Shown here: positions 37,351 through 48,235 of the stretch, piece after piece
How the letters are laid out: the number at the start of each line of letters is the position of its first letter
Numbering within the stretch: the first letter of the stretch is position 1
Origin: JAEULH01 sp963746275
GTDB taxonomy: Bacteria > Pseudomonadota > Alphaproteobacteria > Rhodospirillales > Defluviicoccaceae
Reading direction: 5' to 3'
Length of the DNA stretch: 64,000 bases
NCBI GenBank assembly: GCA_963746275.1
Contig: CAVVAX010000011.1
Span: 1 to 64,000, forward strand
The notes under the pieces: model-generated
What the model was told of the DNA's origin: nothing
What the model saw: only the letters and a program-made list of their open reading frames with translations
Database searches by the model: none
Translations under genes and position numbers: made by a program

Positions 37351-39468
37351 CTAGATCTGGCCAACGGTCTTGATCCGGGCCCTGGGATGAACCTCGCTCT
37401 GCGACATCACCGCGACGGTCGGCCGGAACCGCTCGACGATGGAGCGGACGAACGGGCGCGCCTGCGGGCTGGTCAGCACGACGGCGCTTTCGCCGGTCAT
37501 CGCCTGGCGCTCGACGCTGTTGCGCAGCGCCTGCACGAACGCCTGCAGCCTGGTCGGCGGCAGCGCCAGTTGGCGGTCGTCGCCGCTGCCGACGATCGAT
37601 TCGGCGAACGTCTGTTCCCACTCCGGCGACAGGGTGATGAACGGCACGATGCCGTCGGCGTTGGCGTGCATGTCGCTGATCTGCCGGGAAAGCCGGGTGC
37701 GGACGTGCTCGGTGATGACGCCAATGCCGCGGCCGTGGCCGGCGATCTCGGCGATGGCTTCGAGAATGGCCGGCAGATCGCGGATAGAGACCCGCTCGGC
37801 GAGCAGGTTCTGCAGCACCCGCTGGATCCCGCCGTAGGAGATGTGGTTCGGGATCATCTCGCCGATGAGCTTCTGGTGCTCCTTGTCCAGCTCGTCGAGG
37901 AGCTTCCGCGTCTCGGCGTAGGACAGCATCTCGGCCATGTTGTCCTTGATGACCTCGGTGAGGTGGGTGGTGACCACGGTCGCGGCGTCGACGACGGTCA
38001 AGCCGCGGAACATCGCCTCCTCGCGCCGGGTCGGGTCGATCCACATCGCCGGCAGGCCGAAGGTGGGCTCGCGCGCCGCCTCGCCGGGCAGCGAGATGAC
38101 GTCGCCGCGCGGATCCATGACCAGGACCCGGCCCGGGCGCACGCTGCCGCGCCCGGCCTCGATCTCCTTGATGCGGATGACGTAGGTCTCGGCGGCGAGC
38201 TGCATGTTGTCCTGGATGCGCACGCTCGGCATGACGAAGCCGAGCTCGCCGGCGAGCTGGCGGCGCAGCGCCTTGATCTGGTCGGTGAGGCGGGGACTTG
38301 CGTCCTTGCCGTCGACCAGCGACAGCAGCCCATAGCCCAGCTCCAGGCGGACGTCGTCCATCTTCAGCGCTGCCGTGATCGGCTCCTCGGCGGCCGGGGC
38401 GGACTTGGCTTCGGCGTCGGCCTGGGCCTCTGCGGCTTTCGCCCGCGTGGTCTTGGAGTGGAGGCGCCAGGCCATCCCGCCGGCGATGGCGGCGAGCAGC
38501 AGGAAGGGCGGGGCGGGGACGCCAGGAACGACCGCCAGCGCCGTCAGCAGGAAGGCGCTCATCCCGAGCACCTTGGGATTGCCGAGAAGCTGGCCGGTCA
38601 GCGCCTTCTCGGTGGTGCCGCTGATGCTGCCCTTGGTGACGATGAGGCCGGCCGCGGTCGAGACGATCAGCGCCGGGATCTGGCTGACCAGGCCGTCGCC
38701 GATGGTGAGCCGGGTGTAGGTGTCGGCGGCGGCTACGAACGGCAGGTCCATCTGGGCGATGCCGATGACCATGCCGCCGATGACGTTGATGAAGGTGATC
38801 AGGAGCCCGGCGACGGCGTCGCCGCGGACGAACTTGGAGGCGCCGTCCATGGCGCCGTAGAAGTTGCTCTCGTCCTCCAGGGTCTTGCGGCGGAAGCGGG
38901 CCTGCTCCTCGTCGATCAGCCCGGCGGAGAGGTCGGCGTCGATCGCCATCTGCTTGCCCGGCATGGCGTCGAGGGTGAAGCGCGCGGACACCTCGGCAAT
39001 GCGGGTGGAGCCCTTGGTAATGACGACGAAGTTGACGATGACGAGGATGATGAAGACGATCAGGCCGATGACGAAGTTGCCGCCGGCGACGAAGCCGCCG
39101 AACGCCTCGATGACGTGGCCGGCGGCGGCGGTGCCGTTGTGGCCCTCGGCCAGGATCAGCCGCGTCGACGCCAGGTTCAGCGCGAGGCGGATCATCGTCG
39201 CCAGCAGGAGCACGATCGGGAAGGCGTTGAAGTCGAGCGGCCGCTCGACGAACAGCGCCGTCATCAGGATCATCACCGAGAACGCCAGCGAGAACGCCAG
39301 GCTCACGTCCAGAAGCCAGCCCGGCAGAGGCAGGATCAGGACCACGAGGATGGTCACGACCGCCAACGCCAGGGCGATCTCGCTCTGGCGCAGCAGGGCG
39401 CCGAGGCGCGTCAGGATCTGCGCGCCCGGCGCCTCCAGCTTCACGGCCGCCGCCGTGCCGTCGCTCAT
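37351..39468 (-). CDS. flhA: Flagellar biosynthesis protein FlhA
   Basis: 705-residue export-gate component. Eight N-terminal membrane helices (ALALAVVTILVVLILPLPGW onward), the FHIPEP-type region around DFNAFPIVLLLATMIRLALN, and the cytoplasmic loop GDAVAGLLITFINVIGG. The C-terminal ~350 residues form the cytosolic nonameric ring (LRRQLAGELGFVMPSVRIQDN). Full length, no frameshift. Preceded by flbD and followed by flhF in one operon. Confidence 0.97.
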   Translation of the reverse strand: MSDGTAAAVKLEAPGAQILTRLGALLRQSEIALALAVVTILVVLILPLPGWLLDVSLAFSLAFSVMILMTALFVERPLDFNAFPIVLLLATMIRLALNLASTRLILAEGHNGTAAAGHVIEAFGGFVAGGNFVIGLIVFIILVIVNFVVITKGSTRIAEVSARFTLDAMPGKQMAIDADLSAGLIDEEQARFRRKTLEDESNFYGAMDGASKFVRGDAVAGLLITFINVIGGMVIGIAQMDLPFVAAADTYTRLTIGDGLVSQIPALIVSTAAGLIVTKGSISGTTEKALTGQLLGNPKVLGMSAFLLTALAVVPGVPAPPFLLLAAIAGGMAWRLHSKTTRAKAAEAQADAEAKSAPAAEEPITAALKMDDVRLELGYGLLSLVDGKDASPRLTDQIKALRRQLAGELGFVMPSVRIQDNMQLAAETYVIRIKEIEAGRGSVRPGRVLVMDPRGDVISLPGEAAREPTFGLPAMWIDPTRREEAMFRGLTVVDAATVVTTHLTEVIKDNMAEMLSYAETRKLLDELDKEHQKLIGEMIPNHISYGGIQRVLQNLLAERVSIRDLPAILEAIAEIAGHGRGIGVITEHVRTRLSRQISDMHANADGIVPFITLSPEWEQTFAESIVGSGDDRQLALPPTRLQAFVQALRNSVERQAMTGESAVVLTSPQARPFVRSIVERFRPTVAVMSQSEVHPRARIKTVGQI

Positions 39469-39510
39469 GTTCTGGGCTCTTTCATGATCATCGCTTTTTC
39501 GTGTCTTCGC

Positions 39511-40845
<1,335 letters not shown>

Positions 40846-40910
40846 TCTCTGTTCTTCCTTGCCTTCGTTGTGGCGCGCCTGGTTCGGCTCGGCCGAAGAA
40901 GCGGTTTGGC

Positions 40911-41750
40911 TCAGCCGAAGAAGCGGATCCGCTCCGCTGGCGGCAGGACGCTGTTCAGCATCGCTTGCAGGTGACGCGGGTTTTCCTGGCGGCTGACCGA
41001 CACCGCGCCGAGCAGGTAGACTTGGTTGACCAGCGCCTCCTCGGCGGAGTTACGCTCGAGCTTGGCGGCGAGCGGGGAGAAGACGATGTTGGCGAGGACG
41101 GCGCCGTAGAAGGTGGTGAGTAGCGCCAGCGCCATGGCCGGGCCGATCGAGGTGGGATCCTGGAGATTGCCCAGCATCTGCACCAGGCCGATCAGGGTGC
41201 CGATCAGGCCCATCGCCGGGGCGTACTCGGCGGCCCGGCGGAGAACGTCAGCGCTGCGCTGATGGCGATGGGCGGTGGCCTGCAGGTCCTGGCTGAGGAC
41301 CGCCTCGATCTCGTCGCCACTGATCCCGTCCACCGCCATGGAGAAGCCCTTGTAGAGGAAGGGCATGTGGGCGATGCCGTGGAGCGGCTTCTCCAGATGC
41401 AGCGGCCCGTAGCGTCTGGCGATGTCGGCCAGCTGGATCACTTGGCGCGCCGCCTCGCGCGGCGGCGGCAGCGTCGTGACCAGCGTCTTGGCCAGGACCC
41501 GGAAGGTGTTCAGCACCTCCGTTGCCGAGAAGCAGGTGAGCACCACGGCGAACGTGCCGCCGACGACGATGAAGATCGAGGGCAGGTCGAAGAACGAGCG
41601 CGCCGGCCCGCCGGCGGCGATCGCCGCGGCCAGCATGGCGAAGCCCGCGATCACACCGATGATGGTCGCCGCATCCGCCCTGACGCGCGACCGCTTGATC
41701 GGGCGGACGGCCGGAGCGGTCGCGCCGGCCGACGAGGTCTCCGGAGCCAT
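40911..41750 (-). CDS. motA: Flagellar motor stator protein MotA
   Basis: 279-residue inner-membrane MotA/ExbB-type protein. The N-terminal helix pair is AATIIGVIAGFAMLAAAIAAGG and IFIVVGGTFAVVLTC, with a cytoplasmic loop and the C-terminal helices YAPAMGLIGTLIGLVQML and GPAMALALLTTFYGAVLANIV. No motB is present in the window, so the partner is encoded elsewhere. It lies 4 bp downstream of fliN. Confidence 0.92.
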   Translation of the reverse strand: MAPETSSAGATAPAVRPIKRSRVRADAATIIGVIAGFAMLAAAIAAGGPARSFFDLPSIFIVVGGTFAVVLTCFSATEVLNTFRVLAKTLVTTLPPPREAARQVIQLADIARRYGPLHLEKPLHGIAHMPFLYKGFSMAVDGISGDEIEAVLSQDLQATAHRHQRSADVLRRAAEYAPAMGLIGTLIGLVQMLGNLQDPTSIGPAMALALLTTFYGAVLANIVFSPLAAKLERNSAEEALVNQVYLLGAVSVSRQENPRHLQAMLNSVLPPAERIRFFG

Positions 41751-41754
41751 CGCC

Positions 41755-42129
41755 TTAGTTCCGCTCGCTCTTGACGATCTCGGTCATGGTCACGCCGAGG
41801 CGGTCGTCGACGATGACGACCTCGCCGCGGGCGACGAGGCGATTGTTGACGTAGATGTCGATGGCCTCGCCGACCTTGCGGTCGAGTTCGACGACGGCGC
41901 CGCGGCCGAGCTTCAGCAACTGACTGACTTCCATCGTCGCCTTGCCGAGGACGGCCGAGACCTGCACCGGCACGTCGTAGACGGCCTCCAGGTCCTGAAC
42001 CGTCCGCAGCGGGTCGACGGGCTCCAGGGCGCGTCGGCCGGCCGCCTCGGCGGCCATGGCCGCGGCCATATCCATCTCCGGATCGGCCGGCGACAGCTGG
42101 TTGAAGGTAAGGTCGCGATCCTCAGCCAT
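41755..42129 (-). CDS. fliN: Flagellar switch protein FliN
   Basis: 124 residues. Start ATG at 42129, overlapping the fliH stop by 8 bp. The C-terminal SpoA domain is complete: VPVQVSAVLGKATMEVSQLL, VVELDRKVGEAIDIYVN, ARGEVVIVDDRLGVTMTEI. Forms the C-ring base with FliG; fliM is not in the window. The short acidic N-terminal extension is normal. Confidence 0.95.
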   Translation of the reverse strand: MAEDRDLTFNQLSPADPEMDMAAAMAAEAAGRRALEPVDPLRTVQDLEAVYDVPVQVSAVLGKATMEVSQLLKLGRGAVVELDRKVGEAIDIYVNNRLVARGEVVIVDDRLGVTMTEIVKSERN

Positions 42130-42832
42130 GATCCTCGATGCTCCCAGAAATTTCGGCTTCCGCCGGGTCGGGTTCGTCCCCGGCAACGGTCCTAACGATG
42201 TTGTCGATGCGCCCCAGCAGCGCCGAGAGCTCCCGCTCCGCGCCGCCGCCAGCCCAGGTGATCCGGCAATCGCCCTCCGCGATCCCCCGCTCGGCGGCAA
42301 GGACCAGCCGGCCGGTGAGGCGGCACTTCGTGGCGACCGCTTCGAGCCGGACCTGCAGCGACGCCGCCAGGTCCGGATGGACGGCGAGCGTCAGCGTCAG
42401 GGGCTCGGCCATGCGGCCGGCAACGTCGGCGAGCAGCGCCTCGATCTCAGTTTCGGCAAGCCGGCGATGGAAGGCGGGCAGGGCCTTGCGGAGCGCCGAG
42501 GCGGCAAGTGCCAGCGCTCCGCTCTCCGCCGTCTGGGCAATCTGGTCGCGCTCGCCCGCCGCCTCGGCCAGCCGCTCGCACAGCCGCTCAAGAACCTTTG
42601 TCTCGTGCCTGGCAGCCGCCGCCGCGGCTTCCGCCTCGGCCTGTGCCCGGCCAAGGGCGACGCCTTCGGCCTGACCCTCGACGCAGCCTTCCGCGAACGC
42701 TTCGGCGCGGATGCGGGCGATCTCGTCGTCGCTCTGCAGGATCGTCAGCGGGCCCGGCTCGTCGCTCCGCCGGATCAACTCGCCGGCGGTGGCAAAGCGG
42801 CGGGAAAAGGTGAACTTTTCGATGCAGGTCAT
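42122..42832 (-). CDS. fliH: Flagellar assembly protein FliH
   Basis: 236-residue cytosolic regulator of the export ATPase FliI. The N-terminal part carries SDDEIARIRAEAFAEG and a long Ala/Glu coiled coil; the C-terminal domain has VAGRMAEPLTLTLAVHPDL. Position between fliG and fliN fixes the identity. fliI is not present in the window. Confidence 0.82.
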   Translation of the reverse strand: MTCIEKFTFSRRFATAGELIRRSDEPGPLTILQSDDEIARIRAEAFAEGCVEGQAEGVALGRAQAEAEAAAAAARHETKVLERLCERLAEAAGERDQIAQTAESGALALAASALRKALPAFHRRLAETEIEALLADVAGRMAEPLTLTLAVHPDLAASLQVRLEAVATKCRLTGRLVLAAERGIAEGDCRITWAGGGAERELSALLGRIDNIVRTVAGDEPDPAEAEISGSIEDHG

Positions 42833-42842
42833 CCGCGCGGCC

Positions 42843-43898
42843 CTAGTAGATCAACTCGTCGTTCCCGTCGGGAGTGCCGATCACGATGTCGCCGGCCTCG
42901 GCCATCGCTTTTGCCTCGGCGACGACGCCGGCCTGGGCCTCGTCGACGTCGCGCAGCCGCACCGGCCCAAGCGAGTCCATATCTTCGCGCAGCATCTTCG
43001 CTGCCCGCTCGGACATGTTGCTCAAGAACAGCTCCTTGAGCGGGTCCGTCGCGCCCTTGAGCGCGATCGCCAGCCGGTCCTTGGCAATCTTCCGCAGCAG
43101 CGACTGGATGCCGGTGGCGTCGACCCGGATCAGGTCCTCGAAGGTGAACATCAGCTTTTTGATGCGGTCGGCCGCTTCGCTGCTGCGCTCCTCGAGCGCG
43201 GTCATGAACCGGCCCTCGGTCGCGCGGTCGAAGTTGTTGAAGATCTCGGCCATGACCTCGTGGGCGTCGCGCCGGGGCCCGCGGGCGAGGTTGGTCATGA
43301 ACTCGGTGCGCAGCGTGTTTTCGACGTGGTCGAGCACGTCCTTCTGCACCGTCTCCATCCGCAGCATGCGGACGACCACCTCGAGCGCGAAGCTGTTGGC
43401 GAACAGCGACAGGACGCGGGCGGCGTGGGCCGGCTTGATCTTGGAGAGGACGACCGCGACGGTCTGCGGGTACTCGTTCTTCAGGTAGCTGGCGAGCACG
43501 TTCTCGTTCACGTTGCCGAGCTTGTCCCACATGGTCCGCCCGGCCGGCCCGCGGATCTCCTGCATGATCTGCTCGGCTTTGTCCGGCGGCAGGGTGCTGG
43601 CCAGGAGCTTCTCGGTGGTCTGGAACCCGCCGACCAGCGAGCCGGTCGCGGACAGCTCCTTGGTGAACTCGATCATCAGGCCCTCGACGGCCGCCGCCGG
43701 GACCGCGCCCAGCGACACCATCGACTGCGAGAGCATGCGGATCTCGTCCTCGTCCATCTTCTGCAGGAGCTTGGCGGCTTCCTCCTCGCCGAGGGCGAGG
43801 ATGAAGGCCGCCGCCTTGTCCGGGCCGCTGAGGCCTTGGCTTTCGTCCTTGACCAGCGGCGCAGGCACGCTCACGGCTGTGTTCCTAGGACTCGGCAT
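42843..43898 (-). CDS. fliG: Flagellar motor switch protein FliG
   Basis: 351 residues. N-domain (GPDKAAAFILALGEEEAAKLL), middle domain with EYPQTVAVVLSKI, and the C-terminal torque helix FEDLIRVDATGIQSLLRKI containing the charged motor residues. Overlaps the fliF stop by 14 bp. Complete. Confidence 0.97.
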   Translation of the reverse strand: MPSPRNTAVSVPAPLVKDESQGLSGPDKAAAFILALGEEEAAKLLQKMDEDEIRMLSQSMVSLGAVPAAAVEGLMIEFTKELSATGSLVGGFQTTEKLLASTLPPDKAEQIMQEIRGPAGRTMWDKLGNVNENVLASYLKNEYPQTVAVVLSKIKPAHAARVLSLFANSFALEVVVRMLRMETVQKDVLDHVENTLRTEFMTNLARGPRRDAHEVMAEIFNNFDRATEGRFMTALEERSSEAADRIKKLMFTFEDLIRVDATGIQSLLRKIAKDRLAIALKGATDPLKELFLSNMSERAAKMLREDMDSLGPVRLRDVDEAQAGVVAEAKAMAEAGDIVIGTPDGNDELIY

Positions 43899-45495
43899 GG
43901 AGCCACCCGCGCACGATGGCGAGGCTTTCTTCGGGGTGCTTGTCGACGATGTCGCCGACGGTCCTGATGATTGACGCCTTCACCTGGCCTTCGACCCGGT
44001 CGATGTCGATCATCTCGGCGGGAGCGGGCAGTGCCGGCGCGTTGGCGGCGGCCGCTTCCAGCGCCGGCGTCGCGTTGACGCTTGGCGCGCTCGCCCGGGT
44101 CGCTTCCAGCGCGCGGTTGAGGAGCGGGCGGACCACGACCAGCAGGATTAGCCCGCCGAGGAGGACCAGGCCCAGGGACTGCGCGATCTGCATGATCTCG
44201 GCTCTGCCGAGGCCGAGGAAGGGCGCCGGCTCCGCCTCGGGCATCTCGGTGGCGGCGAACTGCATGTTGATCACCTCCACCCGGTCGCCGCGGTTGGCGT
44301 CGAAGCCGATGGCGCCGCGAACCAGCGTCGCGATCCGGTCGAGCTCCTCCTGGCTGCGCGGCTGGTAGGCACCGGCGGCGCCATCCGCGCCGTCGGCGCC
44401 CGTGAGGCCGTCCACCAGAACCGCAACCGAGAGCCGCTTGATGACGCCGATCTCGCGGACGTGGTTGACGACCTTTTTCGAGATCTCGTAGTTCACCGTC
44501 TCCTCGGTCCGATTTTCGGCCGACGAACTGCTCCGGCCGGGACCGGAGGCCATGCCGGGGTCGGGCAGGTTCGACGCGACCGTGACCGGTGGATCGGCGT
44601 CGGCGTCCTTGCTGCTGCCGCTTTCCTCGATCGTCTGGGTAGAGCGGACGACCTGGCTCTCCGGGTCGAACAGCTCCTCGCTGGTATTGACGCGGTCGAA
44701 ATCCATCTCGGTGCTGACCTCGGCGCGAACCTTGCCGGCGCCCAGCGTCCGCTCGAGCAACTGCTCGACGGTGTGCCGCAGGCGGTCCTCGAAGCGCCGC
44801 TGCCGCTCCTCATTGCTGCTGGCGAAGGCTGTGGCGCTGTCGCCGTCGCCCGTGCGGGTGAGCAGGGTGCCGCGGCCGTCGACAATCGACACGTGCGCCG
44901 CATCAAGCCCGGCGACGGCGGAGGCGACCAGGTGCTGGATGGCGAGTACCTGGCTCGCGCTGGGGGGCTGGTTGCCGCGCGTACGCAACAGCACCGAGGC
45001 GCTCGGCTGCTCGCGTTGGCGGCTGAACATCTCGCGCTTCGGCAGAACCAGGTGGACGCGGACGGCCTGAACCGCGTCCATCGAGCGGATGCTGCGCGCG
45101 AGCTCGCCTTCGAGGGCGCGGACCAGGTTGACGTCCTGCATGAAGTTGGTGGTGCCGAGCATCGGCGCGGTGTCGAAGAGTTCGTAGCCGGTCGCGCCGC
45201 CTGTCGGCACGCCCTGCTCGGCCAGCGCAATCCTAAGCCTCGGGACCGCGGGTGCGGCGACGTAGACGGCGGTGCCGCCCTGGCGCAGCTCGTAAGGAAT
45301 AGCGGCGCCTTCGAGATGCTCGACAATGCGCGCGGCATCGCCGACGTCGAGATCGCCGTAGAGGAGCGCCATCTCCGGCGCCGAGACGCGGCTGACCAGC
45401 CAGGCGATGATCGCCACGGAGGCGAGCAGGCCGGTGGCCAGTGCTGCGGCGCGAACCGGGCCGAAAGATCGGATGAGCCTGAGTGCTGCGTCCAT
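43885..45495 (-). CDS. fliF: Flagellar MS-ring protein FliF
   Basis: 536 residues with two membrane helices: near the N-terminus (AAALATGLLASVAIIAWLVS) and near residue 430 (LGLVLLGGLILLVVVRPLL). The periplasmic ring domains lie between them (GDLDVGDAARIVEHLE, RVHLVLPKREMF). The C-terminal tail FliG-binding region ends VRGWLHAES. First gene of the minus-strand operon running to fliJ. Confidence 0.97.
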   Translation of the reverse strand: MDAALRLIRSFGPVRAAALATGLLASVAIIAWLVSRVSAPEMALLYGDLDVGDAARIVEHLEGAAIPYELRQGGTAVYVAAPAVPRLRIALAEQGVPTGGATGYELFDTAPMLGTTNFMQDVNLVRALEGELARSIRSMDAVQAVRVHLVLPKREMFSRQREQPSASVLLRTRGNQPPSASQVLAIQHLVASAVAGLDAAHVSIVDGRGTLLTRTGDGDSATAFASSNEERQRRFEDRLRHTVEQLLERTLGAGKVRAEVSTEMDFDRVNTSEELFDPESQVVRSTQTIEESGSSKDADADPPVTVASNLPDPGMASGPGRSSSSAENRTEETVNYEISKKVVNHVREIGVIKRLSVAVLVDGLTGADGADGAAGAYQPRSQEELDRIATLVRGAIGFDANRGDRVEVINMQFAATEMPEAEPAPFLGLGRAEIMQIAQSLGLVLLGGLILLVVVRPLLNRALEATRASAPSVNATPALEAAAANAPALPAPAEMIDIDRVEGQVKASIIRTVGDIVDKHPEESLAIVRGWLHAES

Positions 45496-45604
45496 GTACG
45501 CTTCCGCTCGAGAAACCGAGCAGCGGCGGGAAGGGCCGCTGGTGACGGCCCCAACCTAGCCAGCGGACGTGAAGACGCGGTTAATAACCCGAATGGGTAT
45601 TTTT

Positions 45605-45621
45605 GGCAACGCAAACACCGC
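45605..45621 (-). promoter_or_regulatory. Weak sigma-54-like site upstream of fliF
   Basis: On the minus strand GG-N10-GC spacing is kept with TTGC at -12 (CGGTGTTTGCGTTGCC), 110 bp before fliF. The -24 element matches poorly, so this is only a candidate. Confidence 0.25.
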
Positions 45622-45628
45622 ACTCTAT

Positions 45629-45712
45629 CGTCACGGCCGCACTTGTTGCGGCCATCCCTCTGTCGCGGCGCATCCGCCTCGGGGACGGCCGGGACAAGCC
45701 CGGCCGTGACGG
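45629..45712. repeat. Palindromic intergenic repeat between fliF and flgE
   Basis: CGTCACGGCCG and ACTTGTTGCGGCCATCC at one end pair with GGGACAAGCCCGGCCGTGACGG at the other, forming a long imperfect hairpin. It belongs to the same group as the repeats at 34.7-35.0 and 51.05-51.2 kb. It could stabilise or terminate the flgE transcript. Confidence 0.7.
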
Positions 45713-45757
45713 TTGTTGAGGCGTGGAGACCCTGGAAGTGGCGGCGTTGCCTACTGC

Positions 45758-47437
45758 TTAACGCTTGATCCGGATCAGCTCGTCCAGCATCTCGTCGGCG
45801 GTGCTAATCACCTTGGTTGCCGCGGAGTAAGCCCGCTGGGTGACGATCATGTTGGTAAATTCCTCGCCGATGTCGACGGTGGCGCCCTCGAGAGAGAAGG
45901 AGCTGATCTTGCCCGCCGGGCCGGAGTCGGCCTCGCGGAGCGTCGGGTCGCCCGAGTTCTCGGTGGCGATGAAGACGTTGCCGTTGCGCGACTGCAGCCC
46001 GTCGGGGCTGGAGAAGGTCGCTACCGGGATGCGGTAGATGGGCCGGCGCGAGCCGTTCTTGAAGATCGCCTCGATCACGCCGTCGGGACGAATGGCAACG
46101 TCGGAGACGGTGCCGAACGGCGCGCCATCCTGCTGAACCGCCCCGGGGACGAAGTCGCCGCCGAACTGGGTCAGATTGTCGGCGCCATCGTCAGCGCCGA
46201 AGCGCAGGTCGATGCGGCTCACATCCACCAGCCCGTCGCCATCGAGGTCGACATCGTCCATGTCGGCCGCACCCGCCTCGAAGCCGCGGATCGACATCCG
46301 CTCAGGTGTGATGGTGGTGGGGAAACCGTCGCCGCTGAAGACGAAGGCGGGATCAGTATTCACCCGGGCATCGACAATGTAGACGCCCGTCTGCTTGGCC
46401 GCCGGCACACCGCCGGCGGAGACGCCGTTTGGATCGACGGTGATGGCCGCGGCGCCGCCGGTCAGAAGGAGCACGGTGGCGTTGTCGGGCTTGGCCGAGG
46501 CGGCGCCGGCGATATCGAGGTTGATCTCGTCGCGGAGGTCGCCCACGACCTGCGCCAGATTGCGGCCGCCGTCCACCTGGATCTGGTCGGAGCCGGCGAC
46601 GGCCGAGCCGGCGACGAAGGTATAGGTGACGCCGCCAATGATCATGCTTTCGCCGACATCCGGCACGGCGATGAATTCGATCTGGCCGACGCTCTGCGTG
46701 GCGTTGCCGGTGTTGTCATAGAGGGTGACGACGGCGGCGCCGGTGGGCGGCTCGACCCGCAGATCCCACTCGTTGGTACCCGTCTTGATGAGGGAGAAGG
46801 CGACCGCGTTGGTGTTGCCCAGCGTGTCGTAGACGTGGACGTCGAGGGCGTGGGTGTCGCCGACGTTCGAGTTGGACGGCAGGTTGAAACCCATTGAGAT
46901 CTGGCTGGTTTCCTGGGCGTTGACGGCGACGCGGTTAAGGTCGACGGTTTGGAGGAAGTCGGGCGAGATCACGTTCGTGTTGGACAGCGCCGCGTCGCTG
47001 CCGGGCGGCAGGATCACCTCGCCGGCGGCGTTGGTCGGCCAGGCCTGGAGATAGTAGCCGGCGGTGTTGCGGAGGAAGCCGTCGGAGTCCTTGGTGAACG
47101 AGCCGGCGCGGGTGAACAGGAACTGGTCGCGATCGGTCGGCGTGCTCGCGGCGTTGACAACGAAGAAGCCGTCGCCGGACATGGCGAGGTCGGTCTCGGA
47201 GACGGTCGGCTGCAGCAGGCCCTGCACGTCGATGGCGTTGCGCGGCCGCGCCTGGACGCCGCCGGCGGAATACATCGTCGCCGATGCCTGCTTGGTGACG
47301 AGGGTCTGAAACGCCACCTTGGCGTTCTTGTAGCCGACGGTGTTGACGTTGGCGATGTTGTCGGCGATGGCGCCCATCGCTCCGCTCTGGGCGCCGAGGG
47401 CCGATACGCCAGAAGTCATCGCACCGAACAAGCTCAT
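45758..47437 (-). CDS. flgE: Flagellar hook protein FlgE
   Basis: 559 residues, longer than the ~400 of enteric FlgE because of an expanded middle. The N-terminal rod/hook motif is SLFGAMTSGVSALGAQS then IANVNTVGYKNAKVAFQTL. The C-terminus has EEFTNMIVTQRAYSAATKVI and ends DELIRIKR. Secreted by the flagellar export gate without a signal peptide. Lies downstream of flgD. Confidence 0.95.
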   Translation of the reverse strand: MSLFGAMTSGVSALGAQSGAMGAIADNIANVNTVGYKNAKVAFQTLVTKQASATMYSAGGVQARPRNAIDVQGLLQPTVSETDLAMSGDGFFVVNAASTPTDRDQFLFTRAGSFTKDSDGFLRNTAGYYLQAWPTNAAGEVILPPGSDAALSNTNVISPDFLQTVDLNRVAVNAQETSQISMGFNLPSNSNVGDTHALDVHVYDTLGNTNAVAFSLIKTGTNEWDLRVEPPTGAAVVTLYDNTGNATQSVGQIEFIAVPDVGESMIIGGVTYTFVAGSAVAGSDQIQVDGGRNLAQVVGDLRDEINLDIAGAASAKPDNATVLLLTGGAAAITVDPNGVSAGGVPAAKQTGVYIVDARVNTDPAFVFSGDGFPTTITPERMSIRGFEAGAADMDDVDLDGDGLVDVSRIDLRFGADDGADNLTQFGGDFVPGAVQQDGAPFGTVSDVAIRPDGVIEAIFKNGSRRPIYRIPVATFSSPDGLQSRNGNVFIATENSGDPTLREADSGPAGKISSFSLEGATVDIGEEFTNMIVTQRAYSAATKVISTADEMLDELIRIKR

Positions 47438-47532
47438 AGAGGGTCTCCTGCTGCCTTGGGTCCGTGGTGTCGTCCGGCCGTGGTCAGAGCCACTGCCGGA
47501 AGGGTGGTCTCTGCGATCGGCACAAGCCGGGA

Positions 47533-48213
47533 TTAGTTGGTCGCCTTCGTTACCGCCTCTGCAATGGAGCGCACCTGCGCCATCGGCACCTCCGCGGCGC
47601 CGAGGTGGAGGATCGGGCCGGCATCGTCGCTGGCCGCGGCGGTCACCGTGCCGATGGTCCGCTGCTCGACGTCGATGGCCGAGTCGTCGCCGCGGGTCGC
47701 GGTGACGGTTAGCGTGTAAGCGCCATCCGCCAGCGCCCGGCCGTCCTCGTCGCGGCCGTCCCAGATGAACTCGTGCCGGCCGGCCTCGGTCTTGCCTGCG
47801 CTCGAAAAGACTGTTTGACCGTTAGCGTCGGTGACGGTCAGCTTGGTCTCGGCCGCGGCCTCGGACAGCGTGTACGCCGCTTCGGCCTTGCCGGCATTCA
47901 GCGCCAGCATGGTGCCGCCGGCCTCGATGCGCTTGCCGATGACGTTGACAATGGCCGCGACCTCGCTCGCGCGGCTGATGTCGATCAGCGTCTCGAGGTT
48001 GGCGTTGTTCTGGATCTGCTGCTCGACGCCGGCGAACTGGACGAGCTGTGCGGTGAACTCGTTGGTGTCCAGCGGGTCCAGGGGATCCTGGTTCTGCAGC
48101 TGGGTGACCAACAGAGTGAGGAAGCGGTTGAGGTCACTGCCCAGGGTCTTGGCATCGCCGGCTGCCTTGCCGGCGGCCGCCTGCTGGGTGGTGGAAACGC
48201 TTTGCACTACCAT
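47533..48213 (-). CDS. flgD: Flagellar hook-capping protein FlgD
   Basis: 226 residues. Start ATG 48213 rather than the longer open frame, giving the usual MVVQSVSTT-type beginning. Conserved FLTLLVTQLQNQDPLDP and EFTAQLVQFAGVEQQ; the C-terminal FlgD tudor/Fn3 part includes FIWDGRDEDGRALADGAYTL. Scaffold for hook assembly. It lies 22 bp after fliK and 95 bp before flgE. Confidence 0.95.
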   Translation of the reverse strand: MVVQSVSTTQQAAAGKAAGDAKTLGSDLNRFLTLLVTQLQNQDPLDPLDTNEFTAQLVQFAGVEQQIQNNANLETLIDISRASEVAAIVNVIGKRIEAGGTMLALNAGKAEAAYTLSEAAAETKLTVTDANGQTVFSSAGKTEAGRHEFIWDGRDEDGRALADGAYTLTVTATRGDDSAIDVEQRTIGTVTAAASDDAGPILHLGAAEVPMAQVRSIAEAVTKATN

Positions 48214-48235
48214 GGTTCGATCTCTGGCCCTTGGT

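Noticed and set aside
43916..45768. Plus-strand frames opposite fliF
   Set aside because: Shadows of fliF; no independent start sites or homology features.
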